DNA of 64,000 nt from Spirochaetaceae bacterium (GTDB lineage Bacteria; Spirochaetota; Spirochaetia; Treponematales; Treponemataceae). Position 1 is the first letter of the stretch. Every line of letters begins with the position of its first letter. The notes beneath the pieces are model-generated. The model saw only the letters and a program-made list of their open reading frames with translations, was not told where the DNA came from and searched no databases. Positions 45,042 through 52,654 of the stretch are shown piece by piece. The position numbers were made by a program, and so were the translations under genes. The stretch covers positions 1 to 64,000 of the forward strand of contig JAFQDD010000010.1 in the NCBI GenBank assembly GCA_017416145.1, given 5' to 3'.

Positions 45042-45638
45042 ATGAAAAAAATTCTAACTTTTTTAATGATTTTTGTGGCATTATTCACTTTTTTTGCTTG
45101 TGATACTGGCAATAGCAGCAGTGGAAACGGCGGTAATGGAACATCTAATGATGTAGCTAAAGAATTTGCTGACTGTACCACAGATGTTGATTTTGAAAAC
45201 GTAGTATTTTCTAATGGAAATTGGACTGTAATTGGCATCCAACAAAGAACAGAAGGAATTGCATCTGTAAAACTTCAAGCAACAGCAAAAGACAATTCTT
45301 TCACATACACTTCTGGAACTGGAGCAAATATCATTGATGCTTCCATAATGTTTAAAGAATACCCAGAACATCTGGATGCATTAAGAAATGCAAAAAATGA
45401 TGAAGAAAAAACTGCTATGTCGTTTGGAGGGATGCCTGAAGGAGCAACTGTAACTTGGGATGGATTAATAGCCACTATGACTTTTCCTCTTAGTCAAAAA
45501 GACCTCGAAGCTGATGACTACAAATTTTCTTCATTTCCAGAAGACGCTGTTGTAAAATGCAATGCCGACAAAACAAAATATGTAATTTCTATTACTCATG
45601 AAGAAGCCCCAATAACATATTACATAGAAAAAAACTAA
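45042..45638 (+). CDS. Lipoprotein of unknown function
   Basis: A 198-residue protein with signal peptide and lipobox (FVALFTFFAC, Cys near residue 20), then a Gly/Ser/Asn linker of ~18 residues and a beta-rich domain. It belongs to the general class of small spirochaetal lipoproteins, probably surface exposed; no family recognised. I start at the ATG at 45042, behind GGAGGGTTTT, not at an ATG 12 bases earlier that contains this ribosome site. The gene is monocistronic, with its own terminator and a promoter with a variable-length-prone spacer. Confidence 0.75.
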   Translation: MKKILTFLMIFVALFTFFACDTGNSSSGNGGNGTSNDVAKEFADCTTDVDFENVVFSNGNWTVIGIQQRTEGIASVKLQATAKDNSFTYTSGTGANIIDASIMFKEYPEHLDALRNAKNDEEKTAMSFGGMPEGATVTWDGLIATMTFPLSQKDLEADDYKFSSFPEDAVVKCNADKTKYVISITHEEAPITYYIEKN

Positions 45639-45657
45639 AAAACAATTACTAAAACTG

Positions 45658-45694
45658 AAAAGCGTCTTGCCTACATTGCAAGACGCTTTTTTTT
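45658..45694 (+). terminator. Terminator after lipoprotein gene
   Basis: Stem AAAAGCGTCTTGC/GCAAGACGCTTTT with a 7-base loop and an eight-T tail. Confidence 0.9.
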
Positions 45695-45696
45695 GC

Positions 45697-45733
45697 AAAA
45701 AAAATGTCACCGCCCATAAGCGATGACATTTTC
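45697..45733 (-). terminator. Island terminator hairpin, copy 1
   Basis: On the - strand AAAATGTCATCGC pairs fully with GCGGTGACATTTT (one G-U), loop TTATGG, then eight T residues. Lies eight bases after the ATPase stop. Near-identical copies are at 47197-47231 and 48020-48054. Confidence 0.85.
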
Positions 45734-45740
45734 TCCTAAG

Positions 45741-47027
45741 CTACCTCTTAATTCTGAATTCTGAATTCTGAATTTTAAACACCCATTTCCAAACTGGAAT
45801 CACTTGAATTTTTACACCGTCGATGTTTAGTTCCTTTTCTTCTTCGTAGGTGATTATTACAAATTCCTTTGCTTCTTTTAGAGTTTTTGCAGCTTCTACA
45901 AGAGATTTTGTTTCTCTATCATCAGAAATATTTGTGATAGAATATGCTACTTGAATTGCAGTGCCAGTTTCTTCTATAAAAAAGTCCACATCTAAGTTTT
46001 GGGTTTTTAAATAATATACATTGCCTTTATAATTGTTCCACAAATTTATTGCCACAAGATTTTCTAACAAACGAGGTTCTTCTTTATTCAAAAAAAGATT
46101 TAATAATCCATTGTCGTTAAAATAGTATTTTGGCGTAGTTTCTTTTTCTACAAATTTTGAAAAATAATTTTTGATTGTAAAAATCAAAAAAGATTGTTTT
46201 GCATAACCAATATAATCTATAACAATATCTTTGCTTATTTTTACACCAATTGTTTTAAGTATGTTATGTAATTTTGAATAAGAAATTTCGTCTTTCACAG
46301 ATTCTGCAATTTTTTTCATCAAAAGTTGCAGTCCATTAGGATTTCTTATTCCATTTCTAGCGGCAATATCCCCCAACAAAACTTTTTGATATATGCTAGA
46401 AACATATTCTCGCTTATTTTGATAATTCAAAGTTTCTGGAAATCCACCAAAATAAAAATAAGTAGAAAATTCTCTTTTGATTTTTCCACTTTCTTTTGTA
46501 CCAAAAATTGATTTATCAGAAAAATCAATTTGTTTTGCTGTAAGAAACTCTTTAAAATTATATGGTGTAATATATTTTGTAAAATATCTTCCACCCAAAC
46601 GATTTTCAATTTCTTGGGAAAGCATTTTTGCGTTGCTTCCTGTAATAAATGTGTGCTCTTTGGAATCTGCCATACGACGGGCAAATTTTTCCCACCCTTC
46701 AATATTCTGAATTTCATCCAAAAAGAAATATCCTATTTTATCAGATAATTCTGCTTGTACAGAAAGTAAATCATTAAAATCATTTAGTGAAAATTCTGCA
46801 AGACGTTCATCTTCAAAATTTATGTAAATAATCTGATTCCATTCAATTCCTTTTTCAACAAGATCTTTTACAATTTTATATAGCAATGTTGATTTTCCAG
46901 CTCGTCGTAATCCAATAAGAACATAATTTGCATTTAAATCAAAATCATAATCACGAGGAACAATTTTTGTTTTTTTTATTATTTCATGTTGATCAAAAAT
47001 AACTTCTTTTAGAATATCATGATTCAT
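45741..47027 (-). CDS. AAA ATPase with DUF4143 C-terminal domain
   Basis: A 428-residue protein of the AAA_14/DUF4143 family, common in accessory DNA of bacteria and archaea and of unknown role. Walker A is GLRRAGKSTLL (~40), Walker B is YFFLDEIQ (~110), and the sensor-like ITGSNAKML follows. The C-terminal half carries the DUF4143 fold with NDNGLLN and a nuclease-like VDFFIEETGTAIQV segment. The natural end is probably near PVWKW; the last ~12 residues are encoded by an 8-base AATTCTGA-type repeat tract. Start at ATG 47027 behind GAGG. The promoter carries two palindromes suggestive of tight repression. Confidence 0.85.
   Translation of the reverse strand: MNHDILKEVIFDQHEIIKKTKIVPRDYDFDLNANYVLIGLRRAGKSTLLYKIVKDLVEKGIEWNQIIYINFEDERLAEFSLNDFNDLLSVQAELSDKIGYFFLDEIQNIEGWEKFARRMADSKEHTFITGSNAKMLSQEIENRLGGRYFTKYITPYNFKEFLTAKQIDFSDKSIFGTKESGKIKREFSTYFYFGGFPETLNYQNKREYVSSIYQKVLLGDIAARNGIRNPNGLQLLMKKIAESVKDEISYSKLHNILKTIGVKISKDIVIDYIGYAKQSFLIFTIKNYFSKFVEKETTPKYYFNDNGLLNLFLNKEEPRLLENLVAINLWNNYKGNVYYLKTQNLDVDFFIEETGTAIQVAYSITNISDDRETKSLVEAAKTLKEAKEFVIITYEEEKELNIDGVKIQVIPVWKWVFKIQNSEFRIKR
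45746..45776. repeat. 8-base direct repeats at ATPase 3' end
   Basis: About three and a half units of AATTCTGA. The tract is read as the last residues of the ATPase. Similar AATTCTTA units occur at 1-25 and related AATTC-rich sequence at 48076-48115. Confidence 0.75.
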
Positions 47028-47046
47028 AAACGCCTCTTTTCTTTTG

Positions 47047-47093
47047 TCGAGTATACTAGACAAAATCTTGTCAGTACTATCGAATATACTCGA
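47047..47093. promoter_or_regulatory. Two palindromic operators of the ATPase gene
   Basis: TCGAGTATACTAGA (47047-47060) and TCGAATATACTCGA (47080-47093) share the palindromic consensus TCGANTATACTNGA, with centres 33 bases apart, about three helical turns. The second covers the -10 element; the first falls in the 5' untranslated region. Confidence 0.65.
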
Positions 47094-47111
47094 CAGCACT
47101 GTGTTTGTCAA
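47083..47111 (-). promoter_or_regulatory. Promoter of the AAA ATPase gene
   Basis: On the - strand TTGACA (47106-47111), a 17-base spacer, TATATT (47083-47088): a near-consensus promoter. Predicted start near 47076. Confidence 0.75.
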
Positions 47112-47196
47112 TCATGGATTCAAAAAAGAAATACACTTTTATTGGGGAATATTACGAATATTTCCATGAGGGAAAAATCTATAAAACCTTCCAACA

Positions 47197-47231
47197 AAAA
47201 AAATGCCACCGCCCAACAGCGATGACATTTT
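47197..47231 (-). terminator. Island terminator hairpin, copy 2
   Basis: On the - strand AAAATGTCATCGC pairs with GCGGTGGCATTTT through two G-U wobbles, then eight T residues. Lies 28 bases after the antitoxin stop. Confidence 0.8.
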
Positions 47232-47259
47232 CGCTCACAATTTCTACCGAATAAAGAAA

Positions 47260-47571
47260 TTATACAACTTCTACAAATGAAAGATTTTTTTCTTTTCCTT
47301 CATTTAAGATATCAAGTAATCTAAATGCAGGTCCTGTTGGATGAGTTCTGCCACATTCCCAGGCTTCAACTGTTTTTTTTGAAACACCCATATAATTTGC
47401 AAATACAGTTTGTGTCATACCTGCATTATTTCTAATCTGTCTTATTTGTTCTGGATTAAATTCTTTTATAGGACTAATTATATATGTAGTTTTTTTAGCA
47501 GAGCCTATACCTTTTTCGAAATCAATAGCTTCTTGGAGACCTGTACATAAATCTTCAAATAAAGAACTCAT
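47260..47571 (-). CDS. XRE-family antitoxin (HigA-like)
   Basis: A 103-residue DNA-binding protein. The helix-turn-helix is in the second half: GMTQTVFANYMGVSKKTVEAWECGRTHP. The N-terminal segment probably binds the toxin. It follows the toxin gene with a gap of four bases. AGGAGG, its ribosome site, also encodes the last two Arg codons of the toxin, so translation is coupled. I start at ATG 47571, not at the frame opening of 47601. It should repress the shared promoter through the palindrome in the promoter spacer. Confidence 0.85.
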   Translation of the reverse strand: MSSLFEDLCTGLQEAIDFEKGIGSAKKTTYIISPIKEFNPEQIRQIRNNAGMTQTVFANYMGVSKKTVEAWECGRTHPTGPAFRLLDILNEGKEKNLSFVEVV

Positions 47572-47575
47572 ATTA

Positions 47576-47935
47576 TTACCTCCTGTTTTTAGCAGTTTCA
47601 TCTTTTAAAGCTTTAACAAGCTTCTTCAAAACATTTTTTTCTTCGTCAGAAAGATTTGTTTGTTCATTTTTTGTAAAAGCAGTAATCAAATATGTAACTT
47701 CGTATTCAGCAAAATCTGTATAACAAACTCTTACACTACCACTTTTCCCTCTATTTTCTAGAGCAAAACGAACTTTACGAATACCTCCGGTTCCTTCCAT
47801 AACAGGTCCAGATTCAGGATTCTTTAACAACATAATTTGCAGTGCTAATAAATCTTCATCCGATAAACCAATTTCTTTCCATCTTTTTGTAAACAAAGGA
47901 ACTTCTATAAATGTACGTTTAATCTGTTCTTCCAT
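47576..47935 (-). CDS. RelE/HigB-like type II toxin
   Basis: A 119-residue protein, toxin-first order as in higBA. The fold signature is visible in FTKRWKEIGLSDEDLLALQ, GTGGIRKVRFALENRGKSGSVRVCY and the LITAFTKNEQTNLSDEEKNVLKKLV end, typical of COG4737-type RelE proteins that cleave mRNA on the ribosome. I start at ATG 47935, because the other in-frame ATG at 47950 lies inside the -10 element. With this start the message is essentially leaderless, which would keep toxin translation low compared with the antitoxin. Confidence 0.85.
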   Translation of the reverse strand: MEEQIKRTFIEVPLFTKRWKEIGLSDEDLLALQIMLLKNPESGPVMEGTGGIRKVRFALENRGKSGSVRVCYTDFAEYEVTYLITAFTKNEQTNLSDEEKNVLKKLVKALKDETAKNRR

Positions 47936-47941
47936 ATAATA

Positions 47942-47970
47942 AATATACACCCTATTTTATAGGGTGTCAA
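47942..47970 (-). promoter_or_regulatory. Toxin-antitoxin promoter with operator in the spacer
   Basis: On the - strand TTGACA (47965-47970), 17-base spacer, TATATT (47942-47947). The palindrome ACACCCTAT-TTT-ATAGGGTGT (47947-47967) fills the spacer, so a bound repressor would block RNA polymerase. The -10 ends six bases before the toxin ATG. Confidence 0.8.
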
Positions 47971-48019
47971 TCCAGAATTCGGAAACTAGAAACCTTCAGA
48001 AAAGTGAATTAATTTAAAC

Positions 48020-48054
48020 AAAAAAATGCCACCACCCATCAGCGATGACATTTT
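48020..48054 (-). terminator. Island terminator hairpin, copy 3
   Basis: On the - strand AAAATGTCATCGC pairs with GTGGTGGCATTTT through three G-U wobbles, then seven T residues. Lies 63 bases after the CofE-like stop, behind an AATTC-rich tract. Confidence 0.8.
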
Positions 48055-48117
48055 CTAACCAAACTTTTCAGGATTTCGAATTAATTCTTCATTCCTAATT
48101 CATAATTCTAAATTAAA

Positions 48118-49299
48118 TTATTGATTAGCATAGTTTGTAAAATAGTTTTGAATCAAGATAACAGGTGTTCCCTTGTCTCCAGAACCAGAAGTTAAATCGC
48201 TTAAAGAACCAAGCAAATCTGTCAACTGGCGAGGAGTTGTTCCCTGAGTTTCCATTCTTCCTACCAAGTTAGAATCTTTTTCCTTGATTCTCTTAATCAT
48301 AGCTTCTTTTAATTCTTCCCCAGACAAGTCTTTAAACTCATTATCAGAAAGATATTTTAGTTTTAGCTCATTTGGAGTTCCCACCAAGCCACTTGTGAAA
48401 GCTGGAGAAACAACAGGGTCTGCCAATTCCCAGATTTGACCTTGTGGATCTTTGAAAGCACCGTCGCCGTAAACCATTACTTCCACATTTTTGCCATATT
48501 TTGCCTTGATACGAGCTTGAACATCATCAACAAGGGGCTGACAATTTCTTGGGAACAATTTTACAGAATTTTCAGTTGCAAGATTTGAGCCAAGAAGCCC
48601 AAATTTTTCGTTATAACCAGAACCATCAACAGATTCAGTTAAAATTTCGTCTAGGCAGTAAACTTTTTTTACCCCAGCTTGTTGTAAGATTTTTTTATCC
48701 CGTTTTCGCTTGTGAATAGAAGCCACAATTACGTTATCTGTAAATTTCAAAATTGCTTTTGGGTCGTTTGCCAAAATAATTTCGCAAGGACATTCGCAAG
48801 TTTCCTTGTAAAATTCGATGTAATCAACCCCAGTAAATTGGTGAATTGTATTTGGAAAAATTTTGTGAAATTCTTCAGCAGTAAAAACATCAGAATAAGG
48901 ATTTACACCAGAATCAAAAAGTGCATCTTCTGAAATCAAGTGATTTCCAACTTCATCTCCAGGATATGAAAGCTGGATAACAAGTTTTTTACATCCACGA
49001 GAAATTCCTTTCAAAAGCATAGAAAAACGATTGCGGCTCATAATTGGGAAAATAAGACCTACAGTTTCATCTCCAAACTTTGCAGAAACATCTTTTGCAA
49101 TTTGGTCAGCAGTTGCGTAGTTTCCTTGAGAAATACCAACAACAGCCTCTGTAATAGCAATAACATCTTTGTCCTGAAGCTCAATTCCAGCTTCTTCAAT
49201 ACATTTTCCAACAGAATCCACAACGATAGATGCTAAATCATCTCCCTTCTTGATAATTGGAGTTCTAACACCTCTAGAAATTGTTCCACTATATTTCAT
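48118..49299 (-). CDS. CofE-like (coenzyme F420-0:L-glutamate ligase family) protein
   Basis: A 393-residue protein resembling the F420-0:gamma-L-glutamyl ligase family: the start TISRGVRTPIIKKGDDL, then DVIAITEAVVGISQGNYAT, the central QLSYPGDEVGNHLI, and a GDGAFKDPQGQIWELADPVVSPA segment. Treponema are not known to make F420, so the real substrate may be another glutamylated cofactor. I start at ATG 49299, behind TGAGG. A LysR gene is divergent across a 324-base region, a common arrangement for regulator and target. Confidence 0.75.
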   Translation of the reverse strand: MKYSGTISRGVRTPIIKKGDDLASIVVDSVGKCIEEAGIELQDKDVIAITEAVVGISQGNYATADQIAKDVSAKFGDETVGLIFPIMSRNRFSMLLKGISRGCKKLVIQLSYPGDEVGNHLISEDALFDSGVNPYSDVFTAEEFHKIFPNTIHQFTGVDYIEFYKETCECPCEIILANDPKAILKFTDNVIVASIHKRKRDKKILQQAGVKKVYCLDEILTESVDGSGYNEKFGLLGSNLATENSVKLFPRNCQPLVDDVQARIKAKYGKNVEVMVYGDGAFKDPQGQIWELADPVVSPAFTSGLVGTPNELKLKYLSDNEFKDLSGEELKEAMIKRIKEKDSNLVGRMETQGTTPRQLTDLLGSLSDLTSGSGDKGTPVILIQNYFTNYANQ

Positions 49300-49340
49300 A
49301 TAAAACCTCACATTTTCAGCTTTGAAAAGCTGGTAAACTA

Positions 49341-49437
49341 TTAGGGGAGGAAAACCCACTCAGAGTCCGAAGGCCGTTGGTTTTCCTCCCCTAAAACCCC
49401 ACCATTCCTTGGCCACGGCTTAGGGTTCCACCCTAAG
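49341..49437 (+). repeat. Paired-hairpin intergenic element, copy 2
   Basis: 16-bp perfect stem TTAGGGGAGGAAAACC/GGTTTTCCTCCCCTAA (49341-49356, 49379-49394), then CTTAGGG-TTCCA-CCCTAAG (49419-49437). Its order and loop centre match the element at 34730-34823 while the arms differ. With the AT-rich repeats below, it accounts for most of the 49300-49623 gap. Confidence 0.6.
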
Positions 49438-49474
49438 AACCCAAATTATTCCTCAAATTTTTTGTTTTCCTAAT

Positions 49475-49531
49475 AAATATATTTTTATTATATATTTTTT
49501 CTTGATATAAGTAAAATATATATTTATTATA
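49475..49531. promoter_or_regulatory. Direct repeat upstream of LysR gene
   Basis: Two 18-base AT-rich copies at 49475-49492 and 49514-49531 differ at one position and start 39 bases apart. They lie between the divergent CofE-like and LysR genes and are candidate regulator sites. Confidence 0.45.
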
Positions 49532-49623
49532 GTATGCATAAGTATTTCTTATAAAACAATATAACGTGAAGGATGTTAGTCCTGAACAAATCCGTGTGGC
49601 AATTTCAAAACAAGGAGCAAATC

Positions 49624-50490
49624 ATGATAACCGACCTAAACCTTCTTCGCGTATTCTATCACGTCGCCAAAACCGAGCAAATATCCAAAGCTGCTGAAAT
49701 CCTCAATGTTTCCCAACCTGCCATTAGTCAGCAAATCAAAAGCCTAGAAGACCAAATCGGCTTCAAACTTTTTTCCCGCTCCAAAAAAGGCGTAAAACTC
49801 ACCCAAGAAGCAGAAGAAATCTTCGCCTACTGCAAAAACATCTTCGCCCAAGTAGAATCCATCAACCACACATTACAAAACATCAGCTCACTAGACACAG
49901 GCACCCTCAGAATCGGCGCCTCAGACACAATTTGCAAATACTACCTTATAGACAAACTAAAAACCTTTGAAGAACTCTACCCAAAAATCCGCTACCGAGT
50001 AACAAACTGCACCACCACCGAATCTCTCACCCTACTAAAAAACAACGATGTAGACATAGCCTTCGTTCACACCCCAGTTACAAACCAAAATTTCACCTTC
50101 CGTCCCTGCCTCACCCTAGAAGACTACTTTGTATGCAGCAAAGACTTCGATTGCTCCCAAATCAAAGAACTTTCAGACCTAACAAAATATCGCACCCTCT
50201 TACTCGAAAAATCAAGCCACTCCCGAAAATCCCTAGATTCAAACCTCTTACGCTACAACGTAGAACTTCGCCCAAAATTTGAGCTCGCTTCCCTAGACCT
50301 TTTAATCGAATTCGCAAAAAAAAATATGGGCATAATCTGCGTTTCAAAACAATACATCAAAACAGAACTAGAAGTCCAAGAGCTAAAAATCATCCCCCTA
50401 AAAGAAAAGCTAGACCTACGTTCCATAAGCCTAGCCTTCGACAATAACACCATCTCCCACGCCGCCAAACGCTTCATGGAAATATTATAA
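49624..50490 (+). CDS. LysR-family transcriptional regulator
   Basis: A 288-residue regulator. The N-terminal winged helix reads LLRVFYHVAKTEQISKAAEIL then VSQPAISQQIKSLEDQIGFKLF; the substrate-binding (PBP-like) domain starts near residue 90 with LRIGASDTI. I start at ATG 49624 behind AAGGAG, not at the upstream opening of 49573. It is divergent from the CofE-like gene and probably controls it. Codons ending in C (ATC, TTC, AAC, ACC, GCC, TAC) are much more common than in neighbouring genes, which prefer T or A, suggesting separate ancestry. Confidence 0.9.
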   Translation: MITDLNLLRVFYHVAKTEQISKAAEILNVSQPAISQQIKSLEDQIGFKLFSRSKKGVKLTQEAEEIFAYCKNIFAQVESINHTLQNISSLDTGTLRIGASDTICKYYLIDKLKTFEELYPKIRYRVTNCTTTESLTLLKNNDVDIAFVHTPVTNQNFTFRPCLTLEDYFVCSKDFDCSQIKELSDLTKYRTLLLEKSSHSRKSLDSNLLRYNVELRPKFELASLDLLIEFAKKNMGIICVSKQYIKTELEVQELKIIPLKEKLDLRSISLAFDNNTISHAAKRFMEIL

Positions 50491-50504
50491 TTTTTCATTT
50501 GGGC

Positions 50505-50660
50505 AGTCCCAAGATTGCTCATTCCGAAGAGCAAAGCCCTTCTCCATTCACAATCTGGTCGGGCTTTTCAGGATTGCGCCGTCTACCGCGGCTTCATTGC
50601 TCCACTTCGTTTCGCAACGGCTCCTTTTCAGTCGCCGTCCTTACAATCCCTACTGCATCC
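50505..50660 (-). repeat. Dispersed palindrome-rich intergenic element, copy 2
   Basis: In - orientation it contains GGGATTGTA, GCGACTGAAAAGGAGC and AAAAGCCCGACC, blocks shared with 38203-38391, but in a different order. It fills most of the gap between the LysR gene and the immunophilin terminator. Confidence 0.6.
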
Positions 50661-50691
50661 ACCGTCACTTCGAACAAAATAATCCACCCTC

Positions 50692-50728
50692 AAAAAAAAT
50701 CCCAGCAAGTTCACACTCACTGGGATTT
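50692..50728 (-). terminator. Terminator after immunophilin gene
   Basis: On the - strand AAATCCCAG/CTGGGATTT with a 14-base loop and eight T residues. Confidence 0.88.
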
Positions 50729-50764
50729 CATCACAATATTAGCAGAAAATCTGCCTAATAAAAC

Positions 50765-51841
50765 TTATTTTGCTTGAACTAATTCAACTTCAAAAATCAA
50801 ATAAGCATTTCCAGGAATTACACCAGGATAACCCATTTCGCCATAAGCCAAATCTGGTGGAAGAATCATTCTTCGCTTTTCACCAAGTTTCATATCTTGA
50901 GTCATAATGTCAAAACCTTCAATCATTTGACCAGCTCCAGTAATAAAGCTTAATGTACCGCGACCTTCAGAAGAATCAAAAACTGTTCCATCTAAAAGCA
51001 TACCTGTATAGTGAACAGCAACAACCCTTCTACTTCCAATAGCATTTCCCTTTCCTTCTTTTAAGATTTCATAGTAAATGCCATCAGCAGTTTTTGTTGC
51101 ATCTGGATAATCTTCTTCGATTTCAGCAATTACAGCTTTCATAGCTTCTTCTTTTGCCTTACGAGCTGCAATTTTTTCTTCTTCTAGTTTTTTATTACGA
51201 ATTTCAAGTTGCTTATCAAAATCGGCTTGAGTTGCTGTAAAAGCTTCAGCATCAGCGCCTTGTCTTACGATTGTTACTTTTTCGATTGTAGCACCTTGCT
51301 TCATAGAATCAACCACATCTTGGCCATAAACAACCTTACCAAAAACAGTGTGTTTATCATCCAACCAAGGAGTTTCCACAATTGTGATGAAAAATTGGCT
51401 ACCATTAGTATTTGCACCAGAGTTTGCCATAGAAAGAACACCAGGTTCATCATGACGCAAGGAACTTACAAATTCATCTGGAAACTTATATCCAGGACCG
51501 CCAGTTCCATTTCCTTTTGGATCTCCACCTTGAATCATAAAATCTTGACCATCACCATTTGCTTTGCTAATTACACGGTGAAATTTTAGTCCATCATAAA
51601 ATGGTTTTCCCTTTGCAGCATCCAATGTGCCTTCTGCCAAACCAACAAAGTTGGTAACAGTTAAAGGAGTTTCCTTGTAATGCAATTTGATTGCAATTAC
51701 ACCATTAGATGTTTCCATTACAGCGAAAACGCCGTCTTGACCTTTAATTGCGTCTAAAGCCTTGTTCATATCTGAACATCCCCCTAATGATAATACTGAT
51801 GTAAACAAAAGTATTGATAAAATAAGTTTATTTAATTTCAT
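50765..51841 (-). CDS. Cyclophilin-FKBP fusion lipoprotein (peptidyl-prolyl isomerase)
   Basis: A 358-residue lipoprotein with lipobox LGGC near residue 22. A cyclophilin domain (~38-195: [40 protein letters not shown] with the active-site residues) is followed by a charged helical linker (~205-245) and an FKBP domain (~255-358: [47 protein letters not shown]). Both isomerase sites look intact. Dual immunophilins of this order have been reported from Treponema denticola. It probably folds envelope proteins in the periplasm. Start ATG 51841 behind AAGGA; overlaps the previous gene by 14 bases. Confidence 0.9.
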   Translation of the reverse strand: MKLNKLILSILLFTSVLSLGGCSDMNKALDAIKGQDGVFAVMETSNGVIAIKLHYKETPLTVTNFVGLAEGTLDAAKGKPFYDGLKFHRVISKANGDGQDFMIQGGDPKGNGTGGPGYKFPDEFVSSLRHDEPGVLSMANSGANTNGSQFFITIVETPWLDDKHTVFGKVVYGQDVVDSMKQGATIEKVTIVRQGADAEAFTATQADFDKQLEIRNKKLEEEKIAARKAKEEAMKAVIAEIEEDYPDATKTADGIYYEILKEGKGNAIGSRRVVAVHYTGMLLDGTVFDSSEGRGTLSFITGAGQMIEGFDIMTQDMKLGEKRRMILPPDLAYGEMGYPGVIPGNAYLIFEVELVQAK

Positions 51842-52553
51842 TATAACGTCCTTCAAACCAGTTAAATAAAGCTTCTATCCTTGCAGTTAGTGAATCCCGA
51901 ATCTTTGTTTGAACAAAAGGAACAGCCGCAAAATCTGCTTGAGCCAAAATGTAAACAAGAAGTTTGTCATTTTCTTTTTTTGTATACAAAGTTAAACACA
52001 AATTTTCTTCTTTTACGCCCTTCACAAATTTTACATACAAAGGACCTTTGTTCACAAAATTCATTCCAACTTCAGAATCTGTTTGCCAAAAAGTTACCTC
52101 ATAAGGAGTTTCTCCAAAAGAGTTGTCATTTTGGAACATATAAAGTTTCAACCCATTTGCGTCTTCTTCTTGATTATCAGGAATCTTTTTCAAAGAATCC
52201 AAATCAGAAATTGTATAACAAGCGTCATACAAAATGTCATATTTTCCACGAGAATTAGAATAATATTCTATTCCTTCCATTGTGGAAAAAGAACGCAAAA
52301 TTTTTGCCACTTCTTTCATATCAACATTAGAAGAAGGAATCTCATAAAGTATTTCAGCCACAAAAACAGGTTTTTTATCGTAAGTATCCTTCCAATAATT
52401 AACCACTTCTTGACTGATTTCAGAGATTGGAAACAAAGAAGGCGACATATCACTTTCTTTATAAACTATCCTTTCTCCAATTTTTTCCCCAGCAAGAAAA
52501 GAAAACATCAAAAGACAACAAATAATTGACAAAAAGAATTTTACTTTTTTCAT
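51828..52553 (-). CDS. Secreted protein of unknown function
   Basis: A 241-residue protein with signal peptide [22 protein letters not shown], then a mature mixed alpha/beta domain ([55 protein letters not shown]). No family recognised. I start at ATG 52553 behind GAGGT rather than 52574. It is translationally coupled to the immunophilin gene by a 14-base overlap, so it may be an envelope protein acting with it or a client. Confidence 0.6.
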   Translation of the reverse strand: MKKVKFFLSIICCLLMFSFLAGEKIGERIVYKESDMSPSLFPISEISQEVVNYWKDTYDKKPVFVAEILYEIPSSNVDMKEVAKILRSFSTMEGIEYYSNSRGKYDILYDACYTISDLDSLKKIPDNQEEDANGLKLYMFQNDNSFGETPYEVTFWQTDSEVGMNFVNKGPLYVKFVKGVKEENLCLTLYTKKENDKLLVYILAQADFAAVPFVQTKIRDSLTARIEALFNWFEGRYNEIK

Positions 52554-52598
52554 AATATTACCTCGATTTGACATATCCTTAACTTACCAACAGGATTA

Positions 52599-52635
52599 AA
52601 AAATAGTCAAGGATATTAAATAAACATCCTTGACT
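52599..52635 (-). terminator. Terminator after jag
   Basis: Perfect 10-bp stem AGTCAAGGAT/ATCCTTGACT with an 11-base loop; on the - strand followed by ATTTTTT. Confidence 0.85.
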
Positions 52636-52654
52636 TCATTTTGTTTCACTAAAA

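Noticed and set aside
47114-47254. Small rightward reading frame of 46 codons starting MDSKKKYTFIGEYYEYF
   Set aside because: The first part looks protein-like, but there is no ribosome site and the end runs through the terminator hairpin. It may be a gene remnant; not enough support.
45697-48054. Integron attC sites at gene boundaries of the 45-50 kb segment, since treponemal integrons exist
   Set aside because: The repeated hairpins are ~33 bases with T tails and lack conserved RYYYAAC/GTTRRRY core sites (copies differ at that place). No integrase gene is present. They fit intrinsic terminators.
49573-49623. Upstream extension of the LysR gene
   Set aside because: The frame is open, but AAGGAG lies just before the internal ATG at 49624, where the conserved HTH begins.
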